From Pseudomonas sp. Irchel s3h14 (GTDB lineage: Bacteria; Pseudomonadota; Gammaproteobacteria; Pseudomonadales; Pseudomonadaceae): a DNA stretch of 64,000 nt. Position numbers and translations under genes: made by a program. Within the stretch, counting starts at the first letter, position 1. Every line of letters starts with the position of its first letter. The stretch is taken from positions 248,001 through 312,000 of the forward strand of contig NZ_FYDJ01000001.1 of assembly GCF_900187425.1 (NCBI RefSeq). The letters run 5' to 3'. The notes below the pieces were generated by a model, which worked only from the letters and a program-made list of their open reading frames with translations, was not told the DNA's origin and ran no database searches. Of this stretch, positions 45,074-54,016 are shown one piece after another.

Positions 45074-46660
45074 TTACTTGAGGATGACCTTCGAGTAATC
45101 CTGACGACCAAACGGGCTGACCTGATACCCCTCAACGTCCTTGCGCGTCAGCGCGAAGGCGGTCGGGTGGGCCAGCGGCAGCCACAGCGCCTGCTGCTGG
45201 ATCTGTGCCTGGGCCTGTTCGTAGAGCTTGGTGCGCACACCTTGCTCGCCGGTGGTCTTGCCGGCGCTGATCAGCTTGTCCAGGTCCTGGTTGCAGTAGC
45301 GGGCGAAGTTGGTGCCGGATTTGACCGCGGCGCAGGAAAACTGCGGCGTGAGGAAGTTGTCCGGGTCTCCGTTGTCGCCGGCCCAGCCCATGAACAACAG
45401 GTCGTGTTCACCGGCCTTGGCGCGGCGAATCAGTTCGCCCCATTCGATCACCCGAATCTCGGCCTGGATGCCAATTTCCGCGAGGTCCGATTGCAGCATT
45501 TGAGCGCTGAGGCTCGGGTTCGGGTTGAGCAGACTGCCAGAAGGTCGGGTCCAGATGGTGGTCTGGAAACCGTCCTTGAGCCCGGCCTTCGCCATGAGTG
45601 CTTTGGCTTTTTCGACGTCGTGGGGATAACCCGGCAGGCCTTTGGCATAGCTCCAGGTGTTCGGCGGGTATGGGCCGTTGGCAGGTTCGGCGGTGTCTTC
45701 GAACACAGCTTTGACGTAGTTGGCCTTGTCGAACGCGAGGTTGATCGCCTGGCGCACTTCAGGCTTGTCCAGCGGCGGATGCTGGCTGTTGATGCCGACG
45801 AACGCGGTCATGAAGGCGTCAGTCTTTTCCACTTTCAGGGTCGGCTCTTTCAGCGCTGCCTGTACGTCCAGAGGCTTGGGCGACAGGGCGATCTGGCACT
45901 CGTTGCGGCGCAATTTCTGCAAGCGCACGTTAGCGTCAGGGGTGATGGCGAAAATCAGCGGATCCACCGAAGGCTTGCCGCGGAAGTAGTCCGGGTTGGC
46001 CTTGTAGCGGATCGAAGCATCTTTCTGGAAGCGCGTGAAGATGAACGGCCCGCTGCCGATTGGCTGGCTGTTGAGCTTCTCCGGGGTGCCAGCCTTGAGC
46101 AATTTATCGGCGTATTCAGCCGAATAGATCGAGGCGAAGCCCATGCTCAGGGTCGCGAGGAAGGTCGAGTCCGGGTGGTCGAGGGTGAACCGTATAGTCA
46201 GCGGGTCCAGTGCGTCGATCTTCTTGATCAGCGCTGGCAACTGCATCGACTGGGCGTGCGGGAAGCCGCTTTGGGCGACTTTGTGCCAGGGGTTTGCCGG
46301 GTCGAGCATGCGGTCGAAACTGAACTTCACGTCCTCGGCGGTCAGATCACGCGTCGGGCTGAAATATTCGGTGCGGTGGAATTTCACCTGCGGGTGCAAT
46401 TTGAAGACATAGGTCAGGCCGTCGGGCGTGACTTCCCAGCTGTCGGCGAGGCTGGCGACCACTTTGCCGCTGGCGGTATCGAAGTCCACCAGACTGTTCA
46501 TCAGCACGTCGGCCGAGGCGTTGGTGGTGGTCAGCGAGTTGTATTGCACCACGTCGAACCCTTCCGGGCTGGCCTCGGTGCAGACGCTCAGGGCCGCGGC
46601 ATGGGCCAGCGGGCTCAGTAGGAGCGGGGCGAGCAACAGTGGTAGGGCAGCGAGGCGCAT
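45074..46660 (-). CDS. Peptide ABC transporter substrate-binding protein (DppA/OppA family)
   Basis: A 528-residue periplasmic solute-binding protein, family 5. The signal peptide is MRLAALPLLLAPLLLSPLAHA. CTEASPEGFDVVQYNSLTT and the conserved SWEVTPDGLTYVFKLHPQVK, then EDVKFSFDRMLDPAN, resemble dipeptide-binding DppA. No permease or ATPase genes are adjacent, so it is an orphan binder or works with a distant transporter. The position before rpmB/rpmG matches other Pseudomonas. Confidence 0.93.
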   Translation of the reverse strand: MRLAALPLLLAPLLLSPLAHAAALSVCTEASPEGFDVVQYNSLTTTNASADVLMNSLVDFDTASGKVVASLADSWEVTPDGLTYVFKLHPQVKFHRTEYFSPTRDLTAEDVKFSFDRMLDPANPWHKVAQSGFPHAQSMQLPALIKKIDALDPLTIRFTLDHPDSTFLATLSMGFASIYSAEYADKLLKAGTPEKLNSQPIGSGPFIFTRFQKDASIRYKANPDYFRGKPSVDPLIFAITPDANVRLQKLRRNECQIALSPKPLDVQAALKEPTLKVEKTDAFMTAFVGINSQHPPLDKPEVRQAINLAFDKANYVKAVFEDTAEPANGPYPPNTWSYAKGLPGYPHDVEKAKALMAKAGLKDGFQTTIWTRPSGSLLNPNPSLSAQMLQSDLAEIGIQAEIRVIEWGELIRRAKAGEHDLLFMGWAGDNGDPDNFLTPQFSCAAVKSGTNFARYCNQDLDKLISAGKTTGEQGVRTKLYEQAQAQIQQQALWLPLAHPTAFALTRKDVEGYQVSPFGRQDYSKVILK

Positions 46661-47106
46661 GGTCGGATTCCTTTACAGATCGAAGGCCCATCTGCAAGTG
46701 CAGTCTGGAAAAGGCTTACCCTAGTGGGCTCTTTTGTAAATGACTATCCCCTTTTTCATTTTAAGGGGACTATAGGCGATTGTTTTCGGTGAGTACCGGT
46801 TGAGCAAAACCCTGGATTGGCCTGTTGGCCGATTCTCTGCGACGAGCGGTCTTCATCGAGGATAGCCTTTATCCAAGGCGCTCAGAGCCAGAAAAACGGG
46901 GTTTTTATTAAGTCTGTGCACACGGAATGTTGTTGCTCTCCAGTCTTTCTGGTATAAAGCAGCGCTCTTTTCTAGGGGCCCGGTTCCTTCACTGTAGGTG
47001 TAGCCGGTAAGACCTCTAAAGAAACGCGGCGCCTGGCGCCAAATGACTGAGAGATTAAGCGGCCAACCCATGCCGGGTTGGGCATGTGGTTTTAGAGGGC
47101 TGAGGC
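46661..47106. other. Intergenic region between the binding-protein gene and rpmB
   Basis: These 446 bases between divergent genes hold a 5' region for each and no convincing gene. The rpmB promoter lies near 46930-46958. From there to the rpmB start is a leader of about 145 bases that could carry regulatory structure; a short AGCGGCCAACCCATGC / GGGTTGGGC hairpin-like segment is visible near 47060-47085. Confidence 0.6.
46930..46958 (+). promoter_or_regulatory. Sigma-70 promoter of rpmB-rpmG
   Basis: TTGTTG at 46930-46935, a 17-base spacer, and TATAAA at 46953-46958 form a strong sigma-70-like promoter pointing to rpmB, about 150 bases upstream of its ATG. Confidence 0.6.
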
Positions 47107-47340
47107 ATGTCGAGAGTATGTCAAGTTACCGGTAAGGGTCCGGTGACTGGGAATAACATTTCCCACGCAAACAACAAAACCCGTCGTCGTTTCCTGCCGA
47201 ACCTGCAGCATCACCGCTTCTGGGTTGAAGAAGAGAAACGTTTTGTGCGTCTGCGCGTATCTGCCAAAGGCATGCGTATCATCGACAAGCGTGGCATCAC
47301 TGTCGTGCTGGCCGAAATCCGCAAAGCTGGCAAGATCTAA
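47107..47340 (+). CDS. rpmB: 50S ribosomal protein L28
   Basis: A 77-residue large-subunit protein; [20 protein letters not shown] and [16 protein letters not shown] are typical. No CxxC zinc knuckle is present, as usual for the zinc-independent form. It is followed by rpmG after 11 bases. Confidence 0.98.
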   Translation: MSRVCQVTGKGPVTGNNISHANNKTRRRFLPNLQHHRFWVEEEKRFVRLRVSAKGMRIIDKRGITVVLAEIRKAGKI

Positions 47341-47351
47341 GGGAGCTAATC

Positions 47352-47507
47352 ATGCGTGAATTGATTCGAATGATTTCTAGCGCCGGTACTGGTCACTTCT
47401 ACACTACCGACAAGAACAAGCGTACTACTCCGGACAAGCTCGAAAAGCGCATGTTCGATCCGCGCGTTCGCAAGCACGTGATGTACAAAGAAGGCAAAAT
47501 CAAGTAA
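47352..47507 (+). CDS. rpmG: 50S ribosomal protein L33
   Basis: A 51-residue large-subunit protein: [51 protein letters not shown]. The four zinc-binding cysteines of some L33 forms are absent. GGGAGC lies just before the ATG. It closes the rpmB-rpmG operon at a strong terminator. Confidence 0.98.
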   Translation: MRELIRMISSAGTGHFYTTDKNKRTTPDKLEKRMFDPRVRKHVMYKEGKIK

Positions 47508-47525
47508 TTGATTTTTCCCTCTTAC

Positions 47526-47561
47526 AAAAAAGGCCCGTATCGCGAGATACGGGCCTTTTTT
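47526..47561. terminator. Strong terminator after rpmG
   Basis: A perfect 16-bp stem (AAAAAAGGCCCGTATC and its complement) around loop GCGA, with T-run. It sits between the convergent rpmG and cupin genes and can act in both directions. Confidence 0.95.
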
Positions 47562-47579
47562 GTGGCCTCGAGAAAGGTT

Positions 47580-47942
47580 TCAAGCTTTCTGTTCAAACAC
47601 CACATAGATCTTGCGGCACGGCTCCAGCACCTCCCAGGTGCCTCTGAACCCGGCCGGGATCACGAAGCGATCGCCCACGCGCAGGGTCTTGCCGTTGCCT
47701 TCGTTGTCGCGCAGCACTGAAACCCCCTGAACGATCTCGCAGTATTCATGCTCGGTGTAGTTCACATGCCACTGGCCGACCTCGCCTTCCCACACGCCTG
47801 CGCTCATCTGGCCGCAAGGGCTGTTGTAGTGGTTGTACACTGCTTGTTCAGGGTCGCCCTTGAGGACTTTCGCCGGGTCTGGTCGATAGCGATCGGGCTG
47901 GGTGGTGGCCTGGCTGAAGTCGACGATGTCCTGGATGCTCAT
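47580..47942 (-). CDS. Cupin-domain protein (DUF861 type)
   Basis: A 120-residue single-cupin protein. GVWEGEVGQWHVNYTEHEYC followed by EIVQGVSVLRDNEGN is the first cupin half, with a metal-ligand-like H..HE pattern. The second is VGDRFVIPAGFRGTWEV. DUF861 cupins include enzymes and sugar/amine-binding proteins. It is divergent from kauB, in a polyamine/amine catabolism neighbourhood. Function unknown. Confidence 0.85.
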   Translation of the reverse strand: MSIQDIVDFSQATTQPDRYRPDPAKVLKGDPEQAVYNHYNSPCGQMSAGVWEGEVGQWHVNYTEHEYCEIVQGVSVLRDNEGNGKTLRVGDRFVIPAGFRGTWEVLEPCRKIYVVFEQKA

Positions 47943-48180
47943 TCTTGTAATCCCCCGTGATTGCGGCGCGAGTGGTTGGAAAGTCCAAAGTCTATGTTTA
48001 TTAAAATGAACACCGCAAGGCCGTTTGCCGACCTTGTGTCAAATATATTGAAACAACCCCGGCCACTGGTTTAGGGTGGCAGTTGCCTTGGGCCGAAAAA
48101 GCAGGCTGGCCGGGCAGAATTCCTGACAGCGCCCGCGAAGACCGTGGAGCGTTCGTATTCAATAAGAGGAGGACACTCGT

Positions 48181-49674
48181 ATGACCACCCTGACTCGTGC
48201 CGATTGGGAGCAACGGGCTCGCGATCTGAAGATCGAAGGCCGCGCCTACATCAATGGCGAATACACCGATGCTGTCTCCGCCGAGACCTTCGAGTGCATC
48301 AGCCCGGTCGATGGCCGTCTGCTGGGCAAGATTGCCAGCTGTGACGCCGCCGACGCCCAGCGCGCTGTTGAAAACGCTCGCGCCACCTTCAATTCCGGCG
48401 TCTGGTCGCGCCTGGCACCGACCAAACGCAAAGCCACCATGATCCGTTTCGCCGGCCTGCTGAAACAGCACGCCGAAGAGCTGGCCCTGCTTGAAACCCT
48501 GGACATGGGCAAGCCAATCAGTGATTCCCTGTACATCGACGTTCCAGGCGCGGCGCAAGCCCTGAGCTGGAGCGGTGAAGCCATCGACAAGATCTACGAC
48601 GAAGTGGCCGCGACTCCCCATGACCAGCTGGGTCTGGTGACCCGTGAGCCGGTCGGCGTCGTCGGCGCGATCGTGCCGTGGAACTTCCCGTTGATGATGG
48701 CGTGCTGGAAACTCGGCCCGGCGCTGTCCACCGGTAACTCGGTGATCCTCAAGCCATCCGAAAAATCGCCGCTGACCGCCATCCGCATCGCTGCGCTGGC
48801 CGTTGAGGCCGGCATCCCGAAAGGCGTGTTGAACGTCCTGCCAGGTTACGGTCACACCGTCGGCAAGGCCCTGGCCCTGCACAATGATGTGGACACCCTG
48901 GTGTTCACCGGTTCGACTAAAATCGCCAAGCAACTGCTGATCTACTCCGGCGAATCGAACATGAAACGCGTCTGGCTCGAAGCCGGCGGCAAGAGCCCGA
49001 ACATCGTGTTCGCCGATGCGCCGGACCTGCAAGCTGCCGCTGAATCGGCGGCCGGCGCCATCGCCTTCAACCAGGGCGAAGTCTGCACCGCTGGCTCGCG
49101 CCTGCTGGTGGAGCGTTCGATCAAGGATAAATTCCTGCCGCTGGTGATCGAGGCGCTGAAAACCTGGAAACCGGGCAACCCGCTGGACCCGGCAACCAAC
49201 GTCGGCGCGCTGGTGGATACCCAGCAGATGAACACCGTACTGTCCTACATCGAATCGGGCCACACCGACGGCGCCAAACTGGTGGCGGGCGGCAAGCGCA
49301 TTCTTCAGGAAACCGGTGGCACCTACGTTGAGCCAACGATTTTCGACGGCGTGAGCAATGCGATGAAAATCGCTCAGGAAGAAATCTTCGGCCCAGTGCT
49401 GTCGGTGATCACTTTCGATACCGCCGAAGAAGCCATTGCGATTGCCAACGACACCCCTTACGGCTTGGCCGCAGCAGTGTGGACCAAGGATATTTCCAAG
49501 GCCCATCTGACTGCCAAGGCACTGCGCGCTGGTAGCGTGTGGGTTAACCAGTATGACGGCGGCGACATGACGGCCCCGTTCGGTGGCTTCAAGCAGTCCG
49601 GCAACGGTCGCGACAAGTCGCTGCATGCGTTCGACAAGTACACCGAGCTGAAGGCGACCTGGATCAAGTTGTAA
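48181..49674 (+). CDS. kauB: Aldehyde dehydrogenase, omega-amino-aldehyde type (KauB/PuuC-like)
   Basis: A 497-residue NAD(P)-dependent dehydrogenase. The catalytic glutamate lies in WLEAGGKSPNIVF, the cysteine in FNQGEVCTAGSRL, and the glycine motif in VFTGSTKIAKQL. It resembles the PuuC/KauB subgroup that oxidises gamma-glutamyl-aminobutyraldehyde and guanidino-aldehydes from polyamine and arginine catabolism. AGAGGAGG precedes ATG 48181. The PAO1 kauB region also lies near rpmG, puuB and dadA. Confidence 0.88.
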   Translation: MTTLTRADWEQRARDLKIEGRAYINGEYTDAVSAETFECISPVDGRLLGKIASCDAADAQRAVENARATFNSGVWSRLAPTKRKATMIRFAGLLKQHAEELALLETLDMGKPISDSLYIDVPGAAQALSWSGEAIDKIYDEVAATPHDQLGLVTREPVGVVGAIVPWNFPLMMACWKLGPALSTGNSVILKPSEKSPLTAIRIAALAVEAGIPKGVLNVLPGYGHTVGKALALHNDVDTLVFTGSTKIAKQLLIYSGESNMKRVWLEAGGKSPNIVFADAPDLQAAAESAAGAIAFNQGEVCTAGSRLLVERSIKDKFLPLVIEALKTWKPGNPLDPATNVGALVDTQQMNTVLSYIESGHTDGAKLVAGGKRILQETGGTYVEPTIFDGVSNAMKIAQEEIFGPVLSVITFDTAEEAIAIANDTPYGLAAAVWTKDISKAHLTAKALRAGSVWVNQYDGGDMTAPFGGFKQSGNGRDKSLHAFDKYTELKATWIKL

Positions 49675-49726
49675 GCCAGTGAAGGAGCCCGGCAACCAAT
49701 CGGACTCCTGAGCGACGCAGATCCCT

Positions 49727-49816
49727 TGTGGGAGCGGGCTTGCTCGCGAAGGCGCCGTAACAGCCAACGAAGATGTTGGATGTGATGGCCTCTTCGCGAG
49801 CAAGCCCGCTCCCACA
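49727..49816. repeat. REP-type inverted repeat pair
   Basis: Arms 49727-49750 (TGTGGGAGCGGGCTTGCTCG plus CGAA) and 49793-49816 are reverse complements, separated by about 42 bases. It lies between kauB and the co-directional MFS gene, unlike most other copies here, which separate convergent genes. Confidence 0.85.
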
Positions 49817-49837
49817 TTTGTTTTTGTACGACCTGTA

Positions 49838-49848
49838 AAAAATAACAA
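49838..49848 (+). promoter_or_regulatory. Possible Hfq/Crc CA motif ahead of the MFS gene
   Basis: AAAAATAACAA contains two overlapping matches to AANAANAA (the Hfq/Crc binding consensus), lying directly upstream of the AGGAG ribosome site at 49853 and 18 bases before the ATG. Placement at a ribosome site is where Crc/Hfq represses translation. Confidence 0.45.
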
Positions 49849-49865
49849 TCCACAGGAGCGTGGAA

Positions 49866-51008
49866 ATGCGTTGGGCGACTTATTTCGCCGTGTTGGCGTC
49901 TGTCTTGAGTGTCGGCCTGGCGCTGGGCGTCAGCATGCCGTTGGTGTCGTTTCGCCTGGAAGGCTGGGGTTACGGCTCGTTCGCCATCGGTGTGATGGCA
50001 GCAATGCCCGCCATTGGCGTATTGCTGGGGGCAAAGATCTCCAGCCATCTGGCCGCGTGTCTGGGCACGGCCAATCTGATGCGTCTGTGTCTATGGGCCG
50101 GGGCGTTGTCCATCGGTTTGCTGGCGCTGTTGCCAAGCTATCCGATTTGGCTGGTATTGCGGCTGATGATCGGGGTGATCCTGACCCTCGTCTTCATCCT
50201 CGGCGAAAGCTGGATCAACCAACTTGTGGTCGAGCAATGGCGCGGGCGATTGGTGGCGCTGTATGGCAGCAGTTATGCGCTGAGTCAGCTGGCCGGGCCG
50301 TTGCTGCTTGGCGTTGTGGGCACCGAGCACGATTACGGATTTTGGGTTGGCGTCGGGTTGCTGACGGCGGCACCGTTCCTGTTGCTGGGTCGCAGCGGAG
50401 CGCCGACCAGTGAAGCCTGCAGCGTGACCTTCAGTGACTTGCTGGGCTTCTGTCGTGGCCTGCCGGCGATTGCCTGGGCGGTGTCGCTGTTCGCAGCGTT
50501 CGAAGCGATGATCCTGACTTTGTTGCCGGTTTATTGCCTGCGTCAGGGCTTTACGACGGACATTGCGTTGGCGATGGTCAGCACGGTGGTGGTGGGTGAT
50601 GCCTTGCTGCAATTGCCGATTGGCGCACTGGCTGATCGCCTGTCGCGGCGTACGTTGTTCACCGGGTGTGCGGTGATCCTGTTGATATCGAGCCTGGCTA
50701 TCCCGTTGTTGATCGACACGTTGCTGATCTGGCCGTTGTGGGTGTTGTTCGGTGCCAGTGCCGGTGGCTTGTTCACCTTGTCACTGATCCTGATCGGCGA
50801 GCGTTATCGCGACGATGCGCTGGTGCGCGCCAATGCGCATATCGCGCAGCTGTGGGGTATCGGTTGCCTGGTCGGGCCGCTGGCCGCCGGTGCCGGCAGT
50901 CAGTGGATCAGCGGGCATGCGTTGCCGCTGCTGATGGCGGCCGGTGCGCTGGGGTTGGTGATTCTGCTGTCACGGCAAGGCGCGTTTGGTGCGGTGCAGC
51001 CGGCATAG
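49866..51008 (+). CDS. Major facilitator superfamily transporter
   Basis: A 380-residue, 12-helix MFS permease. The first helices read YFAVLASVLSVGLALGVSMP and FAIGVMAAMPAIGVLLGAK. The GxLADRxxRR-like loop IGALADRLSRRTLF lies between helices, and ERYRDDALVRANAHIA follows a later helix. AGGAG precedes ATG 49866; an earlier GTG at 49860 is in frame. It is next to kauB in other Pseudomonas too, so amine-related transport is plausible. Substrate unknown. Confidence 0.85.
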   Translation: MRWATYFAVLASVLSVGLALGVSMPLVSFRLEGWGYGSFAIGVMAAMPAIGVLLGAKISSHLAACLGTANLMRLCLWAGALSIGLLALLPSYPIWLVLRLMIGVILTLVFILGESWINQLVVEQWRGRLVALYGSSYALSQLAGPLLLGVVGTEHDYGFWVGVGLLTAAPFLLLGRSGAPTSEACSVTFSDLLGFCRGLPAIAWAVSLFAAFEAMILTLLPVYCLRQGFTTDIALAMVSTVVVGDALLQLPIGALADRLSRRTLFTGCAVILLISSLAIPLLIDTLLIWPLWVLFGASAGGLFTLSLILIGERYRDDALVRANAHIAQLWGIGCLVGPLAAGAGSQWISGHALPLLMAAGALGLVILLSRQGAFGAVQPA

Positions 51009-51038
51009 ATCTTGGCAATCTATATGACTGCACTGTTT

Positions 51039-52619
51039 TTAAAGCATCCGCTCCAGGCCGACCATGCTGCTGAGCCATGAATTGAAATGCAGCCACCAAC
51101 TTCCCGGTTCTTTGGTCAGTGTGTGCTGTTTGCCGTCATCTTCAGTGACCCAGACGATCTGACCCTTTTCCAGCCGGGCCTGATAGCTGAGGGCCGGCGC
51201 CATACCCTCCAGTGCCAGTTCGCGTACCCGTCCGGCGAGCTGCGGGTTGTCCACCAGTACCCCGACTTCGGTGTTCCACAGCACCGAGCGCGGGTCGAAA
51301 TTGAACGAGCCGATGAAGGCTTTCTGTCGGTCGAAAATCATCGCCTTGCTGTGCAGGCTGGAGTCGGAACTACGGGAGGAGCTGCTCCCGCTGTGAAACA
51401 GGCTCGGTCCGCTGCCGCCGTTACCGTTATCGCCGGGCTGGCGGCGTAATTCGAACAATTGCACGCCGTGCTCCAGTAACGCTTTGCGATAAGGTGCGTA
51501 ACCACCGTGCGTGGCCGGTACATCGGTGGCTTCCAGTGAATTGGTCAGCAAACTCACCGACACGCCGGCATCGGCGCGACCGGTCAGGTACACCAGGCCC
51601 GGTTGTGCGGGCACGATGTAGGGCGAGACCATGATCAGCTCCTTGCTGACCCCATCGAGCTCGGGCGCCAATTGGGTGGTCAGTAGCAGGTGCGGGTCCG
51701 GTTCGCCGTCGGCCAGCACCTTGCTCGGTGCGTCCCACAACGCCTGGTTCCAGGCCCAGATCAACTCCCGGCGCCAGACATCCAGGCGCGGATGAGTGGT
51801 ATAGGCCATCAACTGCTGATAAAGCGCGTGGTTCTGTTTGCGCGTTTCCTCCAGGGATTCGTCCAGTCGGGTCCGGGTGTTTCTCAGATCCTTGGCTGTC
51901 GGCTTGGTCGAGAGAAACTGTTCGATCGGCTTGCTCAGGGCGCTGTTCCAGTACTGGTCGAAGCTGTGTCCCAACTGCTCTGCAACCGGGCCGACACTGA
52001 GCATGTCGATGTCGGTGAAATTGAGGTTGGGTTCGGCATCGAAATACTCGTCCCCCAGGTTGCGCCCGCCAACGATTGCCGCGCTGTTGTCCGTCACCCA
52101 CAGTTTGTTGTGCATGCGCCGGTGTTGCTGCGACAGGTCGAACAGCCGGCCCATGGTTCGCGTAACGACGGTGCTGCGGCCCAGGTGCAGCGGGTTGAAC
52201 ACGCGGATCTGAATCTTCGGATGGGCGGCGAGGGTCGCGATGATCCGGTCCAGGCCATCGCTGGTGGTGTCGTCGAGCAGAATCCGCACCCGCACGCCGC
52301 GGTCGGCGGCGTTGAGCAGTTCGCTCACCAATATTCGTGTGCTGATGCCGTCATGCACGATGTAGTACTGCAGATCGAGGCTGCTTTGGGCGTTGCGAAT
52401 CAGCTCGGCGCGGGCGGTGAAGGCCTCGGCGCTATCGGAGAGCAAACGAAAGCCCGATTGGCCCTGATGAGGCGCAGCCTGGGCCTGAATTGAGCGGCCG
52501 AAGCTGGACTGGGTCGCCGGCAGTGCCTGGCTAGGGGATTTTTGCGCATCGAACGTGGCGCAACCGCTCAAGCACACGCTGAGCAACAGGAGAAAAGCCA
52601 GGGTTGGTCGGGAGCTCAA
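51039..52619 (-). CDS. Phospholipase D-family lipoprotein (cardiolipin synthase C-like)
   Basis: A 526-residue protein with lipobox LSGCATF after LAFLLLLSVCLSG. Two HKD catalytic motifs are present: HNKLWVTDNSAAIVGG and HSKAMIFDRQKAFIGS, with the second followed by FNFDPRSVLWNTEVGV. The layout resembles ClsC-type cardiolipin synthases and other periplasmic PLD enzymes that act on phospholipids. It converges on the MFS gene with only 30 bases between. Confidence 0.85.
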   Translation of the reverse strand: MSSRPTLAFLLLLSVCLSGCATFDAQKSPSQALPATQSSFGRSIQAQAAPHQGQSGFRLLSDSAEAFTARAELIRNAQSSLDLQYYIVHDGISTRILVSELLNAADRGVRVRILLDDTTSDGLDRIIATLAAHPKIQIRVFNPLHLGRSTVVTRTMGRLFDLSQQHRRMHNKLWVTDNSAAIVGGRNLGDEYFDAEPNLNFTDIDMLSVGPVAEQLGHSFDQYWNSALSKPIEQFLSTKPTAKDLRNTRTRLDESLEETRKQNHALYQQLMAYTTHPRLDVWRRELIWAWNQALWDAPSKVLADGEPDPHLLLTTQLAPELDGVSKELIMVSPYIVPAQPGLVYLTGRADAGVSVSLLTNSLEATDVPATHGGYAPYRKALLEHGVQLFELRRQPGDNGNGGSGPSLFHSGSSSSRSSDSSLHSKAMIFDRQKAFIGSFNFDPRSVLWNTEVGVLVDNPQLAGRVRELALEGMAPALSYQARLEKGQIVWVTEDDGKQHTLTKEPGSWWLHFNSWLSSMVGLERML

Positions 52620-53148
52620 GTCGGATGTCTCGCATCACGGCAAAGACGAAGTATGGCACAGCCTGCCCAAATGAGGCGTCAACGGGGCGAACAGAACGAG
52701 GCGTGGTTGAAACTTGTAACTTTACGTCAGGGTTAAAGTTGAAGTGATCGCAAGTGAGTTTAGGGGCGATGTAATAGTGTCGGGTTTAAAGGTTGCGAAG
52801 ATGTTTTTAATTGGGTGCTGTTTTAAATTTTTTGAATTGATTTCAATAGAGTCAGTGATAGAGGATGCCAGGATTTAGCCGGAGGACATCCTCGCGGACG
52901 AGTATTTAGAGGGTGGCGTGAAAGTCACACAGAGTTCGAGGAAGATGCTTCCAGGTTTTTCGGACAACTCCTTGCAAACCTTGACTCGAAAAGCTACGAG
53001 CCTTTGAGAATAACCCTCGGGCTATTAACGAGTATTCCTACAGATAAAGCTTACGCTATCCGCAATGATCGCTTGGCTTGATTTGCTATCGGACTTTTTT
53101 TCGTATGCAAAGCATGTGATTGATATCTGTCTAACAAGGAATTTAATA
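52620..53148. other. A+T-rich intergenic region before the fimbrial operon
   Basis: This 529-base region between divergent genes contains no convincing gene. It is A+T-rich (ATGTTTTTAATTGGGTGC, TTTTAAATTTTTTGAATTG). It must hold the promoter of the PLD gene and of the fimbrial operon, whose start has AAGGA at 53137-53141. A short GAGGACATCCTC palindrome lies near 52882. Confidence 0.6.
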
Positions 53149-53811
53149 ATGAAAAAGCTGTTTTTAGTCGCTGCGATGGCTGTTGCTGTTTCTCCCGTGA
53201 TGGCATCGGCGGCCAGTGTCGGATTGACCGTTACAGGTAACATTGTTCCAACTTCCTGTACGCCAAGTTTCGCGGGCGGTACTAACGTTGATCTGGGTCA
53301 GATCACTTTAAGTTCTCTGAGTCCTACGGCTCAAAACAATCTGCCAGAACATGATATTTCCCTGAATATCCGCTGCGATGCCCCGGCCGCCGTTGAGTTC
53401 GGTGTGAAAGACAACCGTGCCGCGACTAAGGCTCCGAACCTGGTCTTCAGCCCTACAGGGTTTATCGGTGAAAATCTTTACTACGGCTTGGGTAACGCCG
53501 GCAGCTCTGGTGTGGGTCTCGGTGGGTTTGGCCTGCGGGTTGGCAAGGCCACGACTGACAATAGTGAGCAGACTTTCCTGGTTCGCACTCCAGACAACCT
53601 GAACTGGCGCTTGCCTGGCAGCCGCATGGTCTCGAACTTCCCGACCACTTACTCCTGGGGCCTGAGTGCGGCTGCCGGTCCGGCCGCAGCGCTGGTACAC
53701 ACTTTTGAAATGAAAGTGGCCGCCGTCATCCGGCCCACCCGTCAACTGCCGGCGACCACCACCTCGTTCAAGGTCGATGGTTCGGTGATTTTCGACGTGT
53801 TCTACCTCTAA
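53149..53811 (+). CDS. Fimbrial subunit-like DUF1120 protein
   Basis: A 220-residue exported protein: MKKLFLVAAMAVAVSPVMAS is the signal. VGLTVTGNIVPTSCTPSFAG then NIRCDAPAAVEFGVKDNRAA gives two cysteines spaced for the pilin disulfide. The last strand SFKVDGSVIFDVFYL resembles a donor strand. DUF1120 proteins are putative fimbrial subunits. It is first in a chaperone-usher operon, so it is likely the main subunit. Confidence 0.8.
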   Translation: MKKLFLVAAMAVAVSPVMASAASVGLTVTGNIVPTSCTPSFAGGTNVDLGQITLSSLSPTAQNNLPEHDISLNIRCDAPAAVEFGVKDNRAATKAPNLVFSPTGFIGENLYYGLGNAGSSGVGLGGFGLRVGKATTDNSEQTFLVRTPDNLNWRLPGSRMVSNFPTTYSWGLSAAAGPAAALVHTFEMKVAAVIRPTRQLPATTTSFKVDGSVIFDVFYL

Positions 53812-53821
53812 GACAGGTTTT

Positions 53822-53938
53822 TTCAGGACGGCGACGGCTGATTTCCTGAACACAACCTGGTTTCAAACCGGGTGATAGAGACGGCTGCTGCCAGCGCAGA
53901 AGCAAGGGCGCTGCATAGCCCGCTGAATCTCTATCGCC
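53822..53938 (+). promoter_or_regulatory. Stacked hairpins in the fimbrial operon
   Basis: Three hairpins lie in the 205-base gap between subunit and chaperone genes: TTCAGGA/TCCTGAA (53822-53850); CCTGGTT/AACCGGG (53856-53872); and a large one, GGTGATAGAGA / TCTCTATCGCC (53871-53938) with inner pairing. They may protect or end the subunit mRNA so that more subunit than usher is made (inference). Confidence 0.6.
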
Positions 53939-54016
53939 AGGTCCCTTCGTCAAAAGAGCACAGCCTCGACGCACGTTCCAAACCGGATCGCTGCGTTGGT
54001 ACGCCTGGAAATCATC

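Noticed and set aside
48001..49848. A 615-codon open frame on the minus strand
   Set aside because: Antisense to kauB, and it runs through a REP repeat, which real genes here avoid.
52620..53148. Small genes in the fimbrial upstream region
   Set aside because: Short frames lack ribosome sites and recognisable protein features; the region looks regulatory.
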